A stretch of DNA of 64,000 nucleotides from CAVQRB01 sp963715055 (GTDB lineage: Bacteria > Pseudomonadota > Alphaproteobacteria > Rhodobacterales > Rhodobacteraceae). A program made the position numbers and the translations under genes. The stretch spans positions 62,001 through 126,000 of the forward strand of contig CAVQRB010000018.1 of NCBI GenBank assembly GCA_963715055.1. Reading direction: 5' to 3'. A model generated the notes under the pieces. It was not told the DNA's origin, made no database searches, and worked only from the letters and a program-made list of their open reading frames with translations. Each line of letters opens with the position of its first letter. The stretch's first letter is position 1. Positions 55,428 through 63,379 of this stretch are shown here, in pieces.

Positions 55428-55838
55428 ATGCCCGAAGGATACCTGACGACCCATGTTCTGGACACCGCGCGAGGCCTGCCCGCGGCGGGCATGACCGTGA
55501 CCCTCTACCGGATTGCCGGGGATAGTCCCAAACGCCTGTCGCAGATGATCACAAATGCCGACGGGCGCACCGACAGCCCGATCCTGCCGCAATCGGATTT
55601 CGCCTGCGGCACCTATGAATTGGTGTTCGAGGCGGGCGCTTATCTCACCAGTATTGGCGTCAAACCGGAAGCGCCGCGATTTCTGGACATAATTCCGATC
55701 CGCTTCGGCATTTCGGATGTGGAGAGCCACTACCATGTGCCACTGCTGCTTTCGCCCGTTCGGCTATTCGACCTACCGCGGCAGCTAGGTGCCGCGGGCT
55801 GCCCCGCCGCGCAAGCGGTGCGGGCCGAAAACTGCTGA
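55428..55838 (+). CDS. uraH: 5-hydroxyisourate hydrolase (transthyretin-like), C-terminus altered by a +1 base
   Basis: The ATG at 55428 starts a HIU hydrolase: LTTHVLDTARGLPAAGM with the catalytic His, the Arg in the central strand, and SHYHVPLLLSP. As given, the frame then continues into an unrelated tail ending at 55838. If the extra base at 55758 is dropped, it ends F-G-Y-S-T-Y-R-G-S at 55788, the invariant family C-terminus, with a normal 119-aa length. That end contains the catalytic Y-R-G-S motif, so the uncorrected protein would be inactive. It acts between PuuD and UraD. It is divergent from the operon that supplies both. Confidence 0.88.
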   Translation: MPEGYLTTHVLDTARGLPAAGMTVTLYRIAGDSPKRLSQMITNADGRTDSPILPQSDFACGTYELVFEAGAYLTSIGVKPEAPRFLDIIPIRFGISDVESHYHVPLLLSPVRLFDLPRQLGAAGCPAAQAVRAENC

Positions 55839-56714
55839 AAGCGCGAGGATCAGACCCGAAACCGTGGCGATCATGCCGCCTGCGGAAACGGAGGAGGCAA
55901 AGCCGAGCCAGATCGGCCCATAGCCCGCGATCACATAGCCGATGATGGCGGCAAGAGCCGCGAAGGCCACGGACCAGATCACCTGATGTTCGAGCCGGTT
56001 GGTCATCAGGCGCGCCGCCGCCGGCGGGCAGATGAACATGGCGATCACGATGATGCTGCCCACGGCATCGAAGGCCGCGACCGCGGCGATGGCGGAAAGG
56101 ATGACCAGCGCGAGGCCCAGAGGCTGCGTGCGCATGCCGATGGTGCGCGCGAAACCTTCATCGAAGGTCGAGATTTTCAGTGGCCGCCAGAACAGGACAA
56201 CGAAACCCGCGAGCAGCAGCGTCACAGCGGCCATGCGCGGCAGTTCCACCGGCAATCCGGAGAGCGCAACCGGATCCCAGAGCGATGACCAGCCTGTCGC
56301 GTCGAGCCAGATGAGGCTTTCGAGGTTGCCGAAAAGGGCATGTTCCACATCGAGATGGACCGAGGAGGTATCCGATTGCTCCAGCATGAGCACGCCACCT
56401 GCGAACATCGTTGTGAAGACGACACCCATCGCGGCACCCGGTTCGATCCGTCCGAGGCGGCGGATGATCTCGATCGCGGCTACCGCGATGATCGCAGCGC
56501 CGGCCGCACCGAGCAGCATCGGCCAGGTGGAGACCACACCGGTCAGCAGGAAAGCCACCACGATCCCCGGCAGCACAACATGGCTGATGGCGTCCCCGAT
56601 AAGGGCCTGACGCCGCAGGACGAGGAAATTGCCCGGCAGGGCGCAGGCCACCGCCACGAAGATGCCGATCAGCATCGGCGTGAGCGACAACGGGACGAAT
56701 TCGGAACCGTTCAT
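55785..56714 (-). CDS. Metal ABC transporter permease (SitD/MntD-like)
   Basis: A 309-aa membrane protein of the ABC-3 family. It has about nine hydrophobic segments, with VPLSLTPMLIGIFVAVACALPGNFLVLR at the start. The family motif LIGDAISHVVLPGIVVAFL and GVVFTTMFAGGVLMLEQSDT, then FDEGFARTIGMRT, follow. The last part contains AVGSIIVIAMFICPPAAARL. It pairs with the permease encoded immediately upstream (four-base overlap) for import of Mn or Fe. Its stop shares the CTAG with the corrected HIU hydrolase stop. Confidence 0.87.
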   Translation of the reverse strand: MNGSEFVPLSLTPMLIGIFVAVACALPGNFLVLRRQALIGDAISHVVLPGIVVAFLLTGVVSTWPMLLGAAGAAIIAVAAIEIIRRLGRIEPGAAMGVVFTTMFAGGVLMLEQSDTSSVHLDVEHALFGNLESLIWLDATGWSSLWDPVALSGLPVELPRMAAVTLLLAGFVVLFWRPLKISTFDEGFARTIGMRTQPLGLALVILSAIAAVAAFDAVGSIIVIAMFICPPAAARLMTNRLEHQVIWSVAFAALAAIIGYVIAGYGPIWLGFASSVSAGGMIATVSGLILALSAVFGPHRLRGGAARGT

Positions 56715-57913
56715 GGCGTGACCGCCTGCGGCGCAGGAAGACGGGCGTCGACCTCGGTGATCTGATCCGGGGTCAGGACCGTCTCGATCGGTGTCAGCCC
56801 ATCGTAATGGGCCGCCGCGGCCTCGAAGGAAGGGTCACGCCGGATCAATTGCCAGCGGGTTTCATCAAGCAGGGCGCGACTTGCCCGACCGCGCCCCTCA
56901 GGGGTCGCCACGCCATCGGGCAGCACCCAGCCTTCACGCCGCAAGAGCCGAAGGGTCAGCGCCTCATAGATCGGCTGTCCCTGGGCCAGCGCCAGCAGCC
57001 CTTGCCGCAGATGCACCTGCCGCTGAAAGGCGCGGTGCCGCAGAACAGCGGCGAGCACGCCGCGCTCGGGCGCCAGCAGGAGCGACAGCAAAAAGAGCAA
57101 GAATCCGACGAGAACGATGATCGGCCCGGTCGGCATATCCGGAAAGGACGCGGAGAGTGCCGCCCCGATATAGGCCGACAGCCCGCCGATGAGGCCTGAA
57201 ATCATGACCACCTGGTCCGTGCGCTCGGTCCAGAAGCGTGCGGTCACCGGCGGGATGATCAGCAAGGCCACGATCAGGATCAGCCCCACGATCTTGAGCC
57301 CGACCACGGTGACGGCCAGTACCAGCGCCATCATGGCGAGATCGGTGCGCGCGACATTCTGGCCGGTGGCAGCGGCGTATTCGGGATCGAAGGACGCCAG
57401 CGTGAGAGGCCGCCGCAATAGCATCACCAGTGCCAGCGTCAGGGCGGCGGATACCGCGATGATCACCGCGTCGCTGCGCAACATGCCGGCGGTGGACCCC
57501 AGAAGGAAGCCTTCGAGCCCCGCCTGCCGCCCGGCGTTCATCGACTGGACCACCGTCAGCAGGGCCACGCCGAAGCCGAAGAAGACGGAGAGCACGGCAC
57601 CGATGGCTGCGTCCTCCGCCAGGCGCGTTCGCGTGGTGAGCCAGGTCACGCAGAGAAGCCCTATCCCCGCCGAGACCGCCGCCCCTGCCAGAAGGCCGAT
57701 CAGGTTGCGTCCGTCACCGCCGAGCCAGACCATGAGCATGAAGGCCAGCGCCACGCCGGGCAGCGTCGCATGGGATACCGCATCGCTGACCAGCGCGCGC
57801 TTTCGCAGAAAGAGAAATGTGCCACCGACACCCGCCGCCATGCCCAGCAAGGTAGCACCCAGAGTGACCAGCGTGGCGTTATATCCAAGCTGAAGGGTGA
57901 GCGCGTCGAGCAT
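56711..57913 (-). CDS. Metal ABC transporter permease with C-terminal extension (SitC/MntC-like)
   Basis: The ATG at 57913 lies four bases after the ATPase stop, giving 400 aa. The first 285 residues form the ABC-3 permease: LRKRALVSDAVSHATLPGVAL, then FDPEYAAATGQNVART and VVGLKIVGLILIVALLIIPPVTAR. The last ~110 residues are soluble and contain a winged-helix-like stretch (GQPIYEALTLRLLRREGWVLPDG) plus RRDPSFEAAAAHYDG. Such tails resemble the DtxR/MntR-type DNA-binding domain seen in some SitC proteins, but metal ligands are not evident. It likely forms the pore with the SitD-like protein. Confidence 0.86.
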   Translation of the reverse strand: MLDALTLQLGYNATLVTLGATLLGMAAGVGGTFLFLRKRALVSDAVSHATLPGVALAFMLMVWLGGDGRNLIGLLAGAAVSAGIGLLCVTWLTTRTRLAEDAAIGAVLSVFFGFGVALLTVVQSMNAGRQAGLEGFLLGSTAGMLRSDAVIIAVSAALTLALVMLLRRPLTLASFDPEYAAATGQNVARTDLAMMALVLAVTVVGLKIVGLILIVALLIIPPVTARFWTERTDQVVMISGLIGGLSAYIGAALSASFPDMPTGPIIVLVGFLLFLLSLLLAPERGVLAAVLRHRAFQRQVHLRQGLLALAQGQPIYEALTLRLLRREGWVLPDGVATPEGRGRASRALLDETRWQLIRRDPSFEAAAAHYDGLTPIETVLTPDQITEVDARLPAPQAVTP

Positions 57914-57917
57914 GGCG

Positions 57918-58721
57918 TCAGCCGATGGCTCCGGACAGATGGGCCGTCTGCGCGCCCGCCAGCCTGCCGCCATAGGCCGCCTGCAGGTTCTCGGTCGTGA
58001 AGGTCTCCGCCACAGGGCCTTCCGCGACCTTGCGCGTGTTGATCAGGAACACATCGTCGAAGTACTCGGCGACGGTGCTCAGGTCATGGTGTACGGCGAC
58101 CACGGTCTTGCCGGCATCCCGGAGCGATTTCAGCACCGCGATGATCGCTTTTTCCGTAGCCGCGTCGACGCCGGCGAAAGGCTCGTCGAGCAGGTAGAGA
58201 TCCGCGTCCTGCGCCAGTGCCCGCGCGAGGAACACGCGCTGCTGCTGTCCGCCCGAAAGTTGCCCGATCTGGCGCAGGGCGAAATCCTCCATCCCGACCC
58301 GGGCAAGGCAGGACAGCGCCTTGGCGCGATGGTCGGCGCGCACGCGGCGCAGCAAACCGAGCTGGCGGTAAAGCCCCATCATCACCACATCGATCACACA
58401 GGTGGGAAAATCCCAGTCCACACTTGCGCGCTGCGGGACATAGGCGATGCGGTCGCGGCTCTGCTCGAGTGTGCGACCGAAGACATGCACCTGCCCGGCA
58501 AGTGGCTTGATGATCCCGAGCGCCGCCTTCAGCAGCGTCGACTTGCCCGCGCCATTGGGTCCGATGATCGCCGTCATGGAACCCGGTGCGACGGTCATGT
58601 CCACGGAGAAAACCGCGGGTTTTTGCCCGTAGGACACGGTCATGCCCCGAATGACGAGCGGATACCGCGAAAAGCTCTCCGCCGCCTCCGGCGCGCCGTC
58701 CCGTGTGGCCAGTTCAATCAT
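57918..58721 (-). CDS. Metal ABC transporter ATP-binding protein (SitB/MntB-like)
   Basis: The ATG at 58721, preceded by AGGGAG, gives 267 aa. Motifs are Walker A IIGPNGAGKSTLLKA, signature QLSGGQQQRVFLARAL, Walker B LYLLDEPFAGVD and the switch His in VAVHHDLSTV. YVPQRASVDWDFPTCVIDVV is characteristic of the Mn/Zn/Fe ABC class. It energises import by the two permeases. Its start lies two bases after the binding-protein stop, so the four genes form a tight operon. Confidence 0.9.
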   Translation of the reverse strand: MIELATRDGAPEAAESFSRYPLVIRGMTVSYGQKPAVFSVDMTVAPGSMTAIIGPNGAGKSTLLKAALGIIKPLAGQVHVFGRTLEQSRDRIAYVPQRASVDWDFPTCVIDVVMMGLYRQLGLLRRVRADHRAKALSCLARVGMEDFALRQIGQLSGGQQQRVFLARALAQDADLYLLDEPFAGVDAATEKAIIAVLKSLRDAGKTVVAVHHDLSTVAEYFDDVFLINTRKVAEGPVAETFTTENLQAAYGGRLAGAQTAHLSGAIG

Positions 58722-58723
58722 GC

Positions 58724-59692
58724 TCAACTCCCTGCGGACAGTTGTCCCAACCGCCCCTTCTCGGGCGCGTCGGCGCCGAGCGCCCGCGCAATGGTCGTCA
58801 CATTGTGGTCGATCATGCCCAGATAGGTCCCCTCATAGGTCCCCTCCGACCCCATGGCGTCGCTGAAAAGCTCGCCGCCGATGACCACCTCATGACCCCG
58901 CGCCGCGGCGCCTTCGATCAGGGCCCTGATGTTGCGGTCCGAGACGGATGTCTCGACGAAAACCGCCCTGATGTCGCGCGACACCAGCGTATCCACGAGA
59001 TCGGAAATGCGGCTCAGACCAGCTTCGCTCTCGGTGGAGATGCCCTGGATGCCCATCACCTCGAAGTCATAGGCCTTGCCGAAATAGCCGAAGGCATCAT
59101 GCGCGGTCAGAAGCACGCGCTGCTCCGCTGGCACCTGCGAGAGCGTCTCGGTCGAATAGGTCGCGAGCGCTTCAAGCTCCCCCTTGAACGTGGCCGCGTT
59201 GGCCGCAAAGGCTTCCGCGGCTTCGGGTCGCACGGTGGTCAGGGCCTCTGCGACAGCATCGACAACCCCGCTCCAGAGCGTGGGATCCATCCAGACGTGC
59301 GGATCGAAGCGGCCTTCGTAGTCGGCGTGGCCGAGCAGACGCTCGCGCGGCAACCCGTCCGCAACCGCGACGACGGTCGATTTGCGCGACAGGTCGGCAA
59401 AGAAATCCTCCATCTGCGCTTCGAGATAGAGCCCATGCCACAGTGTCAGGTCGGCGCGCGACATGGCAACGATGTCGCTGCGGGTCTGGCGATAGCCATG
59501 CGGGTCGACGCCCGGCCCCATCAGCGCCTGAACCTCGACCAGATCGCCCCCGACCTGGCGCACCGTATCCGCGATCATGCCCGTCGTCGCAACCACGGCA
59601 AGGCGGTCGGCCGCAAAGGCGGGCGCGGTCAGAGCGAAAGCAAAGGCGCCACCGATCATTCCGGCACCAAAGATACGACGAGAAAACTTCAT
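58724..59692 (-). CDS. Metal-binding periplasmic protein (SitA/MntA-like, cluster A-I)
   Basis: The ATG at 59692 follows AAGGGA and gives a 322-aa precursor with a signal peptide ending PAFAAD. The four probable metal ligands are the His in GVDPHGYRQT, the His in FDPHVWMDP, the Glu in VFVETSVSD and the Asp in GGELFSDAMGSEGT. This His-His-Glu-Asp set fits Mn/Fe-binding SitA/PsaA-type proteins. Zinc proteins usually carry a histidine-rich loop, absent here. It is the first gene of the operon, directly behind a promoter with an internal operator. Confidence 0.88.
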   Translation of the reverse strand: MKFSRRIFGAGMIGGAFAFALTAPAFAADRLAVVATTGMIADTVRQVGGDLVEVQALMGPGVDPHGYRQTRSDIVAMSRADLTLWHGLYLEAQMEDFFADLSRKSTVVAVADGLPRERLLGHADYEGRFDPHVWMDPTLWSGVVDAVAEALTTVRPEAAEAFAANAATFKGELEALATYSTETLSQVPAEQRVLLTAHDAFGYFGKAYDFEVMGIQGISTESEAGLSRISDLVDTLVSRDIRAVFVETSVSDRNIRALIEGAAARGHEVVIGGELFSDAMGSEGTYEGTYLGMIDHNVTTIARALGADAPEKGRLGQLSAGS

Positions 59693-59722
59693 GTGTATTT
59701 CCCTTAAAGAAACCCGATGGCT

Positions 59723-59752
59723 TGTATATGCGAGCCATTCGCAAAATGTCAA
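59723..59752 (-). promoter_or_regulatory. Sigma-70 promoter of the metal transporter, operator in the spacer
   Basis: On the minus strand TTGACA (59747-59752), 18 bases, then TATACA (59723-59728). The spacer holds the perfect inverted repeat TGCGA-N5-TCGCA (59729-59743), directly next to the -10. A protein bound there would block RNA polymerase, as expected for a Mur/Fur or MntR repressor responding to Mn or Fe. Confidence 0.65.
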
Positions 59753-59762
59753 TGCAACTGCG

Positions 59763-59775
59763 AATAATTCTCATT
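59763..59775 (-). promoter_or_regulatory. Fur-like box upstream of the metal transporter promoter
   Basis: On the minus strand it reads AATGAGAATTATT, close to a classical Fur half-to-full box. It lies 11 bases upstream of the -35. Together with the TGCGA repeat it suggests metal-dependent control; which regulator binds cannot be told from sequence. Confidence 0.45.
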
Positions 59776-59979
59776 TACAGGGCGTGCTTTCCGTTTCAAC
59801 CCTGCGCCAGTCGACGAAACCAGGTGATCTTGCAGAGAATTCAATCTCGAATGCTCTGATCTGCACAACCTGAGCATGCCTGATGCAAGCAGTACCATGG
59901 GCATGACGCGACGGCGCATCGCTTGCCAAGCTAACCGGCGCGTGCGATTTTGATCCCGTGCCCGAAAAGGAACGCGACC

Positions 59980-60984
59980 ATGCGCAGCGAGACCCTGACC
60001 CAGATGACGCAAGACAAGGGCCACCAACTGCCGCAACTGACCGAGCCGCGCAACCCGGGACTCGCGCTCGATCTGGACTGGGTCCATGCGCAGCGGGCCA
60101 ATACCTCGGCCATCGAGCGCCGTGCGGCGAGCCTGCCCGCGCGACGGTCGGTCAAGAAGGCGCATCAGGCCGCCTGGCTCCTGCGGGCAATCACCTGCAT
60201 CGACCTGACCACCCTCTCGGGGGATGACACCGAAGCGCGCGTGGCCCGGCTCTGCGCCAAGGCCCGCCAACCGGTCGCCCCTGCCCTGCTGGAGGCGCTG
60301 GGGATGCCCGCCATCACCACGGGCGCCGTCTGCGTCTACCATGAGATGATTCCGGCTGCGGTCCGGGCGCTGCAAGGGTCGGGCATTCCCGTCGCCGCCG
60401 TCAGCACGGGGTTTCCGGCCGGTCTCTCGCCGCTGCACCTGCGCATCGCCGAGATCGGCGAAAGCGTCAAGGCCGGGGCCGCAGAGATCGATATCGTGAT
60501 CTCGCGCCGCCACGTGCTGACCGGCAACTGGCAGGCTCTTTACGACGAAATGCGCGCCTTCCGCGATGCCTGCGGCGATGCGCATGTGAAGGCCATCCTC
60601 GCCACCGGCGAGCTTGGATCGCTGCGCAACGTGGCCCGGGCTTCCATGGTCTGCATGATGGCCGGGGCGGATTTCATCAAGACATCCACCGGCAAGGAGA
60701 GCGTCAACGCGACGCTGCCGGTGACGCTGGTCATGCTGCGCGCGATCCGGGACTATCACGAGCGCACCGGCTTTCGCGTCGGCTACAAGCCCGCGGGCGG
60801 CATTTCCAAGGCCAAGGACGCGATCACCTACCTTGCGCTGATCAAGGAAGAACTGGGCGACCGCTGGCTCAAGCCCGATCTTTTCCGCTTTGGTGCTTCC
60901 TCGCTGCTGAACGATATCGAACGCCAACTCGAGCACCATGTCACCGGCACCTATTCCGCCGGCTACCGCCACGCCACAAGCTGA
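59980..60984 (+). CDS. deoC: Deoxyribose-phosphate aldolase
   Basis: The ATG at 59980 follows AAAGGAA and gives 334 aa. The catalytic Asp region is SKxxDID-like in KAGAAEIDIVISRRHVLTGN. The Schiff-base Lys lies in GADFIKTSTGK, and the second active-site Lys in VGYKPAGGISKAKD. It has an N-terminal extension of about 75 residues over E. coli DeoC, as in many alphaproteobacteria and animals. It cleaves 2-deoxyribose-5-phosphate to acetaldehyde and glyceraldehyde-3-phosphate. The aldehyde dehydrogenase encoded 25 bases downstream probably oxidises the acetaldehyde. Confidence 0.92.
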   Translation: MRSETLTQMTQDKGHQLPQLTEPRNPGLALDLDWVHAQRANTSAIERRAASLPARRSVKKAHQAAWLLRAITCIDLTTLSGDDTEARVARLCAKARQPVAPALLEALGMPAITTGAVCVYHEMIPAAVRALQGSGIPVAAVSTGFPAGLSPLHLRIAEIGESVKAGAAEIDIVISRRHVLTGNWQALYDEMRAFRDACGDAHVKAILATGELGSLRNVARASMVCMMAGADFIKTSTGKESVNATLPVTLVMLRAIRDYHERTGFRVGYKPAGGISKAKDAITYLALIKEELGDRWLKPDLFRFGASSLLNDIERQLEHHVTGTYSAGYRHATS

Positions 60985-61009
60985 AGCATCGTCCAGAGAG
61001 GAACCGGCC

Positions 61010-63352
61010 ATGACCGTCGCTGAGATTTTCGAGACCATGGACTATGGCAAGGCCCCCGAAAGCGCCGCCGAGGCGCTGGCCTGGCTGGTCGATCAGGGCG
61101 ATCGTTTCGGGCATTTCATCAATGGCACCTTCACGCAACCGGGCAAAGGGTTCGAGACCCGCAACCCGGCCACCGGCGAGGTTCTGGCCAGCATCACCCA
61201 AGCTACGCAAGCCGATGTGGAGGCCGCCGTTGCCGCAGCCCGCAAGGCGCAACCGAAGTGGCAAGGTCTCGGCGGGCATGGCCGGGCGAAATTCCTCTAC
61301 GCGCTGGCGCGGCTCCTGCAGAAACACGGACGCCTCTTCGCGGTGCTGGAAACCCTCGACAACGGCAAGCCGATCCGCGAGGCGCGCGACATTGACGTGC
61401 CGCTGGCGCAGCGGCATTTCTACTACCACGCGGGCATGGCGCAGCTGATGGAGAGCGAGTTGCCCGACCGCGAGGCGCTTGGTGTCTGCGGCCAGATCAT
61501 CCCGTGGAATTTCCCGTTGCTGATGTTGGCGTGGAAAATCGCCCCGGCACTGGCGATGGGCAATACCGTGGTGCTGAAACCCGCCGAATACACGCCGCTG
61601 ACCGCCCTTCTCTTTGCCGACATCTGCCGCCAGGCGGGGCTGCCCAAGGGGGTCGTCAACATCGTGACCGGCGACGGTGCCGTGGGCGAGATGATCGTGG
61701 CGGCGGAGGTCGACAAGATCGCCTTCACCGGCTCCACCGCCGTGGGCCGCCGCATCCGCGAGGCGACCGCGGGCTCGGGCAAGGCGCTGACGCTGGAGTT
61801 GGGCGGCAAGTCGCCCTACATCGTTTTCGACGACGCCGATCTCGATTCCGCCGTCGAAGGGCTCGTCGATGCGATCTGGTTCAACCAGGGCCAGGTCTGC
61901 TGCGCGGGATCGCGGCTTCTCGTGCATGAACCGGTGGCGGAAGCCTTCTACGGCAAGCTGCGCGCCCGGATGGACAAGCTGCGCGTCGGCGATCCGCTGG
62001 ACAAGAGCATCGACGTGGGCGCCATCGTGGACCCGGTGCAACTTCAGGCGATCACCGCGATGGTCGATGCCAATACCGCCGGCGAGACGCATGTGGGTGC
62101 CGCGCCGATGCCCGAGGCCGGCTGCTTCTATCCGCCCACGCTGATCACCGGGCTGAACCCGGCGGATACCCTGATGCAGGAGGAAATCTTCGGGCCGGTG
62201 CTCGTCTCGACCACTTTCCGTACCCCATCCGAAGCCGTGGCGCTGGCCAACAACACGCGCTATGGGCTCGCCGCGACCGTCTGGAGCGAGAACATCAACC
62301 TCGCGCTCGACATAGCACCAAAGCTGGCGGCAGGGATCGTCTGGATCAACGGCACCAACATGATGGATGCAGCGGCCGGCTTCGGCGGTGTGCGCGAGAG
62401 CGGTTTCGGGCGCGAAGGCGGCTGGGAAGGGCTGGCAGGCTACACGCGGCCCAAAGGCAAGCCAAAAGCGCTCAAGCCAATGACCGCGCCGCAAGGCGAC
62501 GGCGCGCCGCAAGACCCCATCGACCGGACTGCGAAGCTTTATATCGGCGGCAAGCAGGCGCGTCCCGACGGCGGCTATTCCGCTCCGGTGTGGGGTAAGG
62601 ACGGCAGTCTTCTGGGCCATGTCTCGCTCGCCAACCGCAAGGACCTGCGTAATGCCGTCGAGGCGGCGCATGCCGCGAGCGGCTGGTCGAAAACCACCGG
62701 GCATCTGCGCGCGCAGATCCTCTATTACATCGCCGAGAACCTCTCCGCCCGGGCCGGGGATTTCGCCCGGCGCATCGACGCGATGCTGGGCGGCAAATCC
62801 GGCAAGAGCGAGGTCGAGGCCAGCGTGCGGCGGCTCTTCACCTATGCCGCCTGGGCCGACAAATACGACGGGCAAGTGCATGGCGTGCCGATCCGGGGCG
62901 TGGCGCTGGCGATGAAGGAGCCCGTCGGCGTGATCGGCGCGATCTGCCCCAATGAAGCCCCGCTCCTCGGCCTGATCTCCTGCATGGCACCTGCGATCGC
63001 CATGGGCAATCGGGTGATCCTGAGCGCCTCCGAAATCTGGCCCCTGGCTGCGACGGACTTTATCCAGGTGCTGGAGACCTCCGACGTGCCCGCCGGCGTG
63101 GTCAATATCCTGACCGGGGATCACTCGGATGTCGCGCGACACATGGCCGGTCACATGGACATCGACGCAGTCTGGTGCTTCGGCGCCAAGGCCTTCTCCG
63201 GCGTGGTCGAAACCGCTTCAGCGGCCAATCTCAAGCGTACCTGGGTCAACAACGGGCTGGCCCGCGACTGGTTTGGCAGCGCGGGCGAAGGTCGTGCCTT
63301 TCTGGAAGCCGCGACCGAGATCAAGACCGTCTGGGTGCCTTACGGAGAATGA
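61010..63352 (+). CDS. Double-length aldehyde dehydrogenase family protein
   Basis: The ATG at 61010 follows AGAGGAA and gives 780 aa. Residues 1-485 are a complete aldehyde dehydrogenase: PWNFPLLMLAWKIAPALAMG, FTGSTAVG, the general base Glu263 in LELGG, and the nucleophile Cys297 in NQGQVCCAG. Residues 515-780 form a second, shorter ALDH-like half, with GVIGAICPNEAPLLGLISCM, AMGNRVILSASE and VVNILTGDHSDVARHMAGH, but no catalytic Cys-containing segment. The second half probably has a structural or cofactor role. Adjacency to deoC suggests acetaldehyde as the substrate. Confidence 0.88.
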   Translation: MTVAEIFETMDYGKAPESAAEALAWLVDQGDRFGHFINGTFTQPGKGFETRNPATGEVLASITQATQADVEAAVAAARKAQPKWQGLGGHGRAKFLYALARLLQKHGRLFAVLETLDNGKPIREARDIDVPLAQRHFYYHAGMAQLMESELPDREALGVCGQIIPWNFPLLMLAWKIAPALAMGNTVVLKPAEYTPLTALLFADICRQAGLPKGVVNIVTGDGAVGEMIVAAEVDKIAFTGSTAVGRRIREATAGSGKALTLELGGKSPYIVFDDADLDSAVEGLVDAIWFNQGQVCCAGSRLLVHEPVAEAFYGKLRARMDKLRVGDPLDKSIDVGAIVDPVQLQAITAMVDANTAGETHVGAAPMPEAGCFYPPTLITGLNPADTLMQEEIFGPVLVSTTFRTPSEAVALANNTRYGLAATVWSENINLALDIAPKLAAGIVWINGTNMMDAAAGFGGVRESGFGREGGWEGLAGYTRPKGKPKALKPMTAPQGDGAPQDPIDRTAKLYIGGKQARPDGGYSAPVWGKDGSLLGHVSLANRKDLRNAVEAAHAASGWSKTTGHLRAQILYYIAENLSARAGDFARRIDAMLGGKSGKSEVEASVRRLFTYAAWADKYDGQVHGVPIRGVALAMKEPVGVIGAICPNEAPLLGLISCMAPAIAMGNRVILSASEIWPLAATDFIQVLETSDVPAGVVNILTGDHSDVARHMAGHMDIDAVWCFGAKAFSGVVETASAANLKRTWVNNGLARDWFGSAGEGRAFLEAATEIKTVWVPYGE

Positions 63353-63379
63353 AGCCCCGCGCGACATCGCCGTGAAACG

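Noticed and set aside
61145..61170. tRNA T-loop-like GGGTTCGAGACCC
   Set aside because: It is coding sequence of the aldehyde dehydrogenase (G-F-E-T-R-N-P), with no cloverleaf around it.
60941..63154. 737-codon minus-strand frame opposite the aldehyde dehydrogenase
   Set aside because: It is a GC-driven shadow frame, with no ribosome binding site or family motif.
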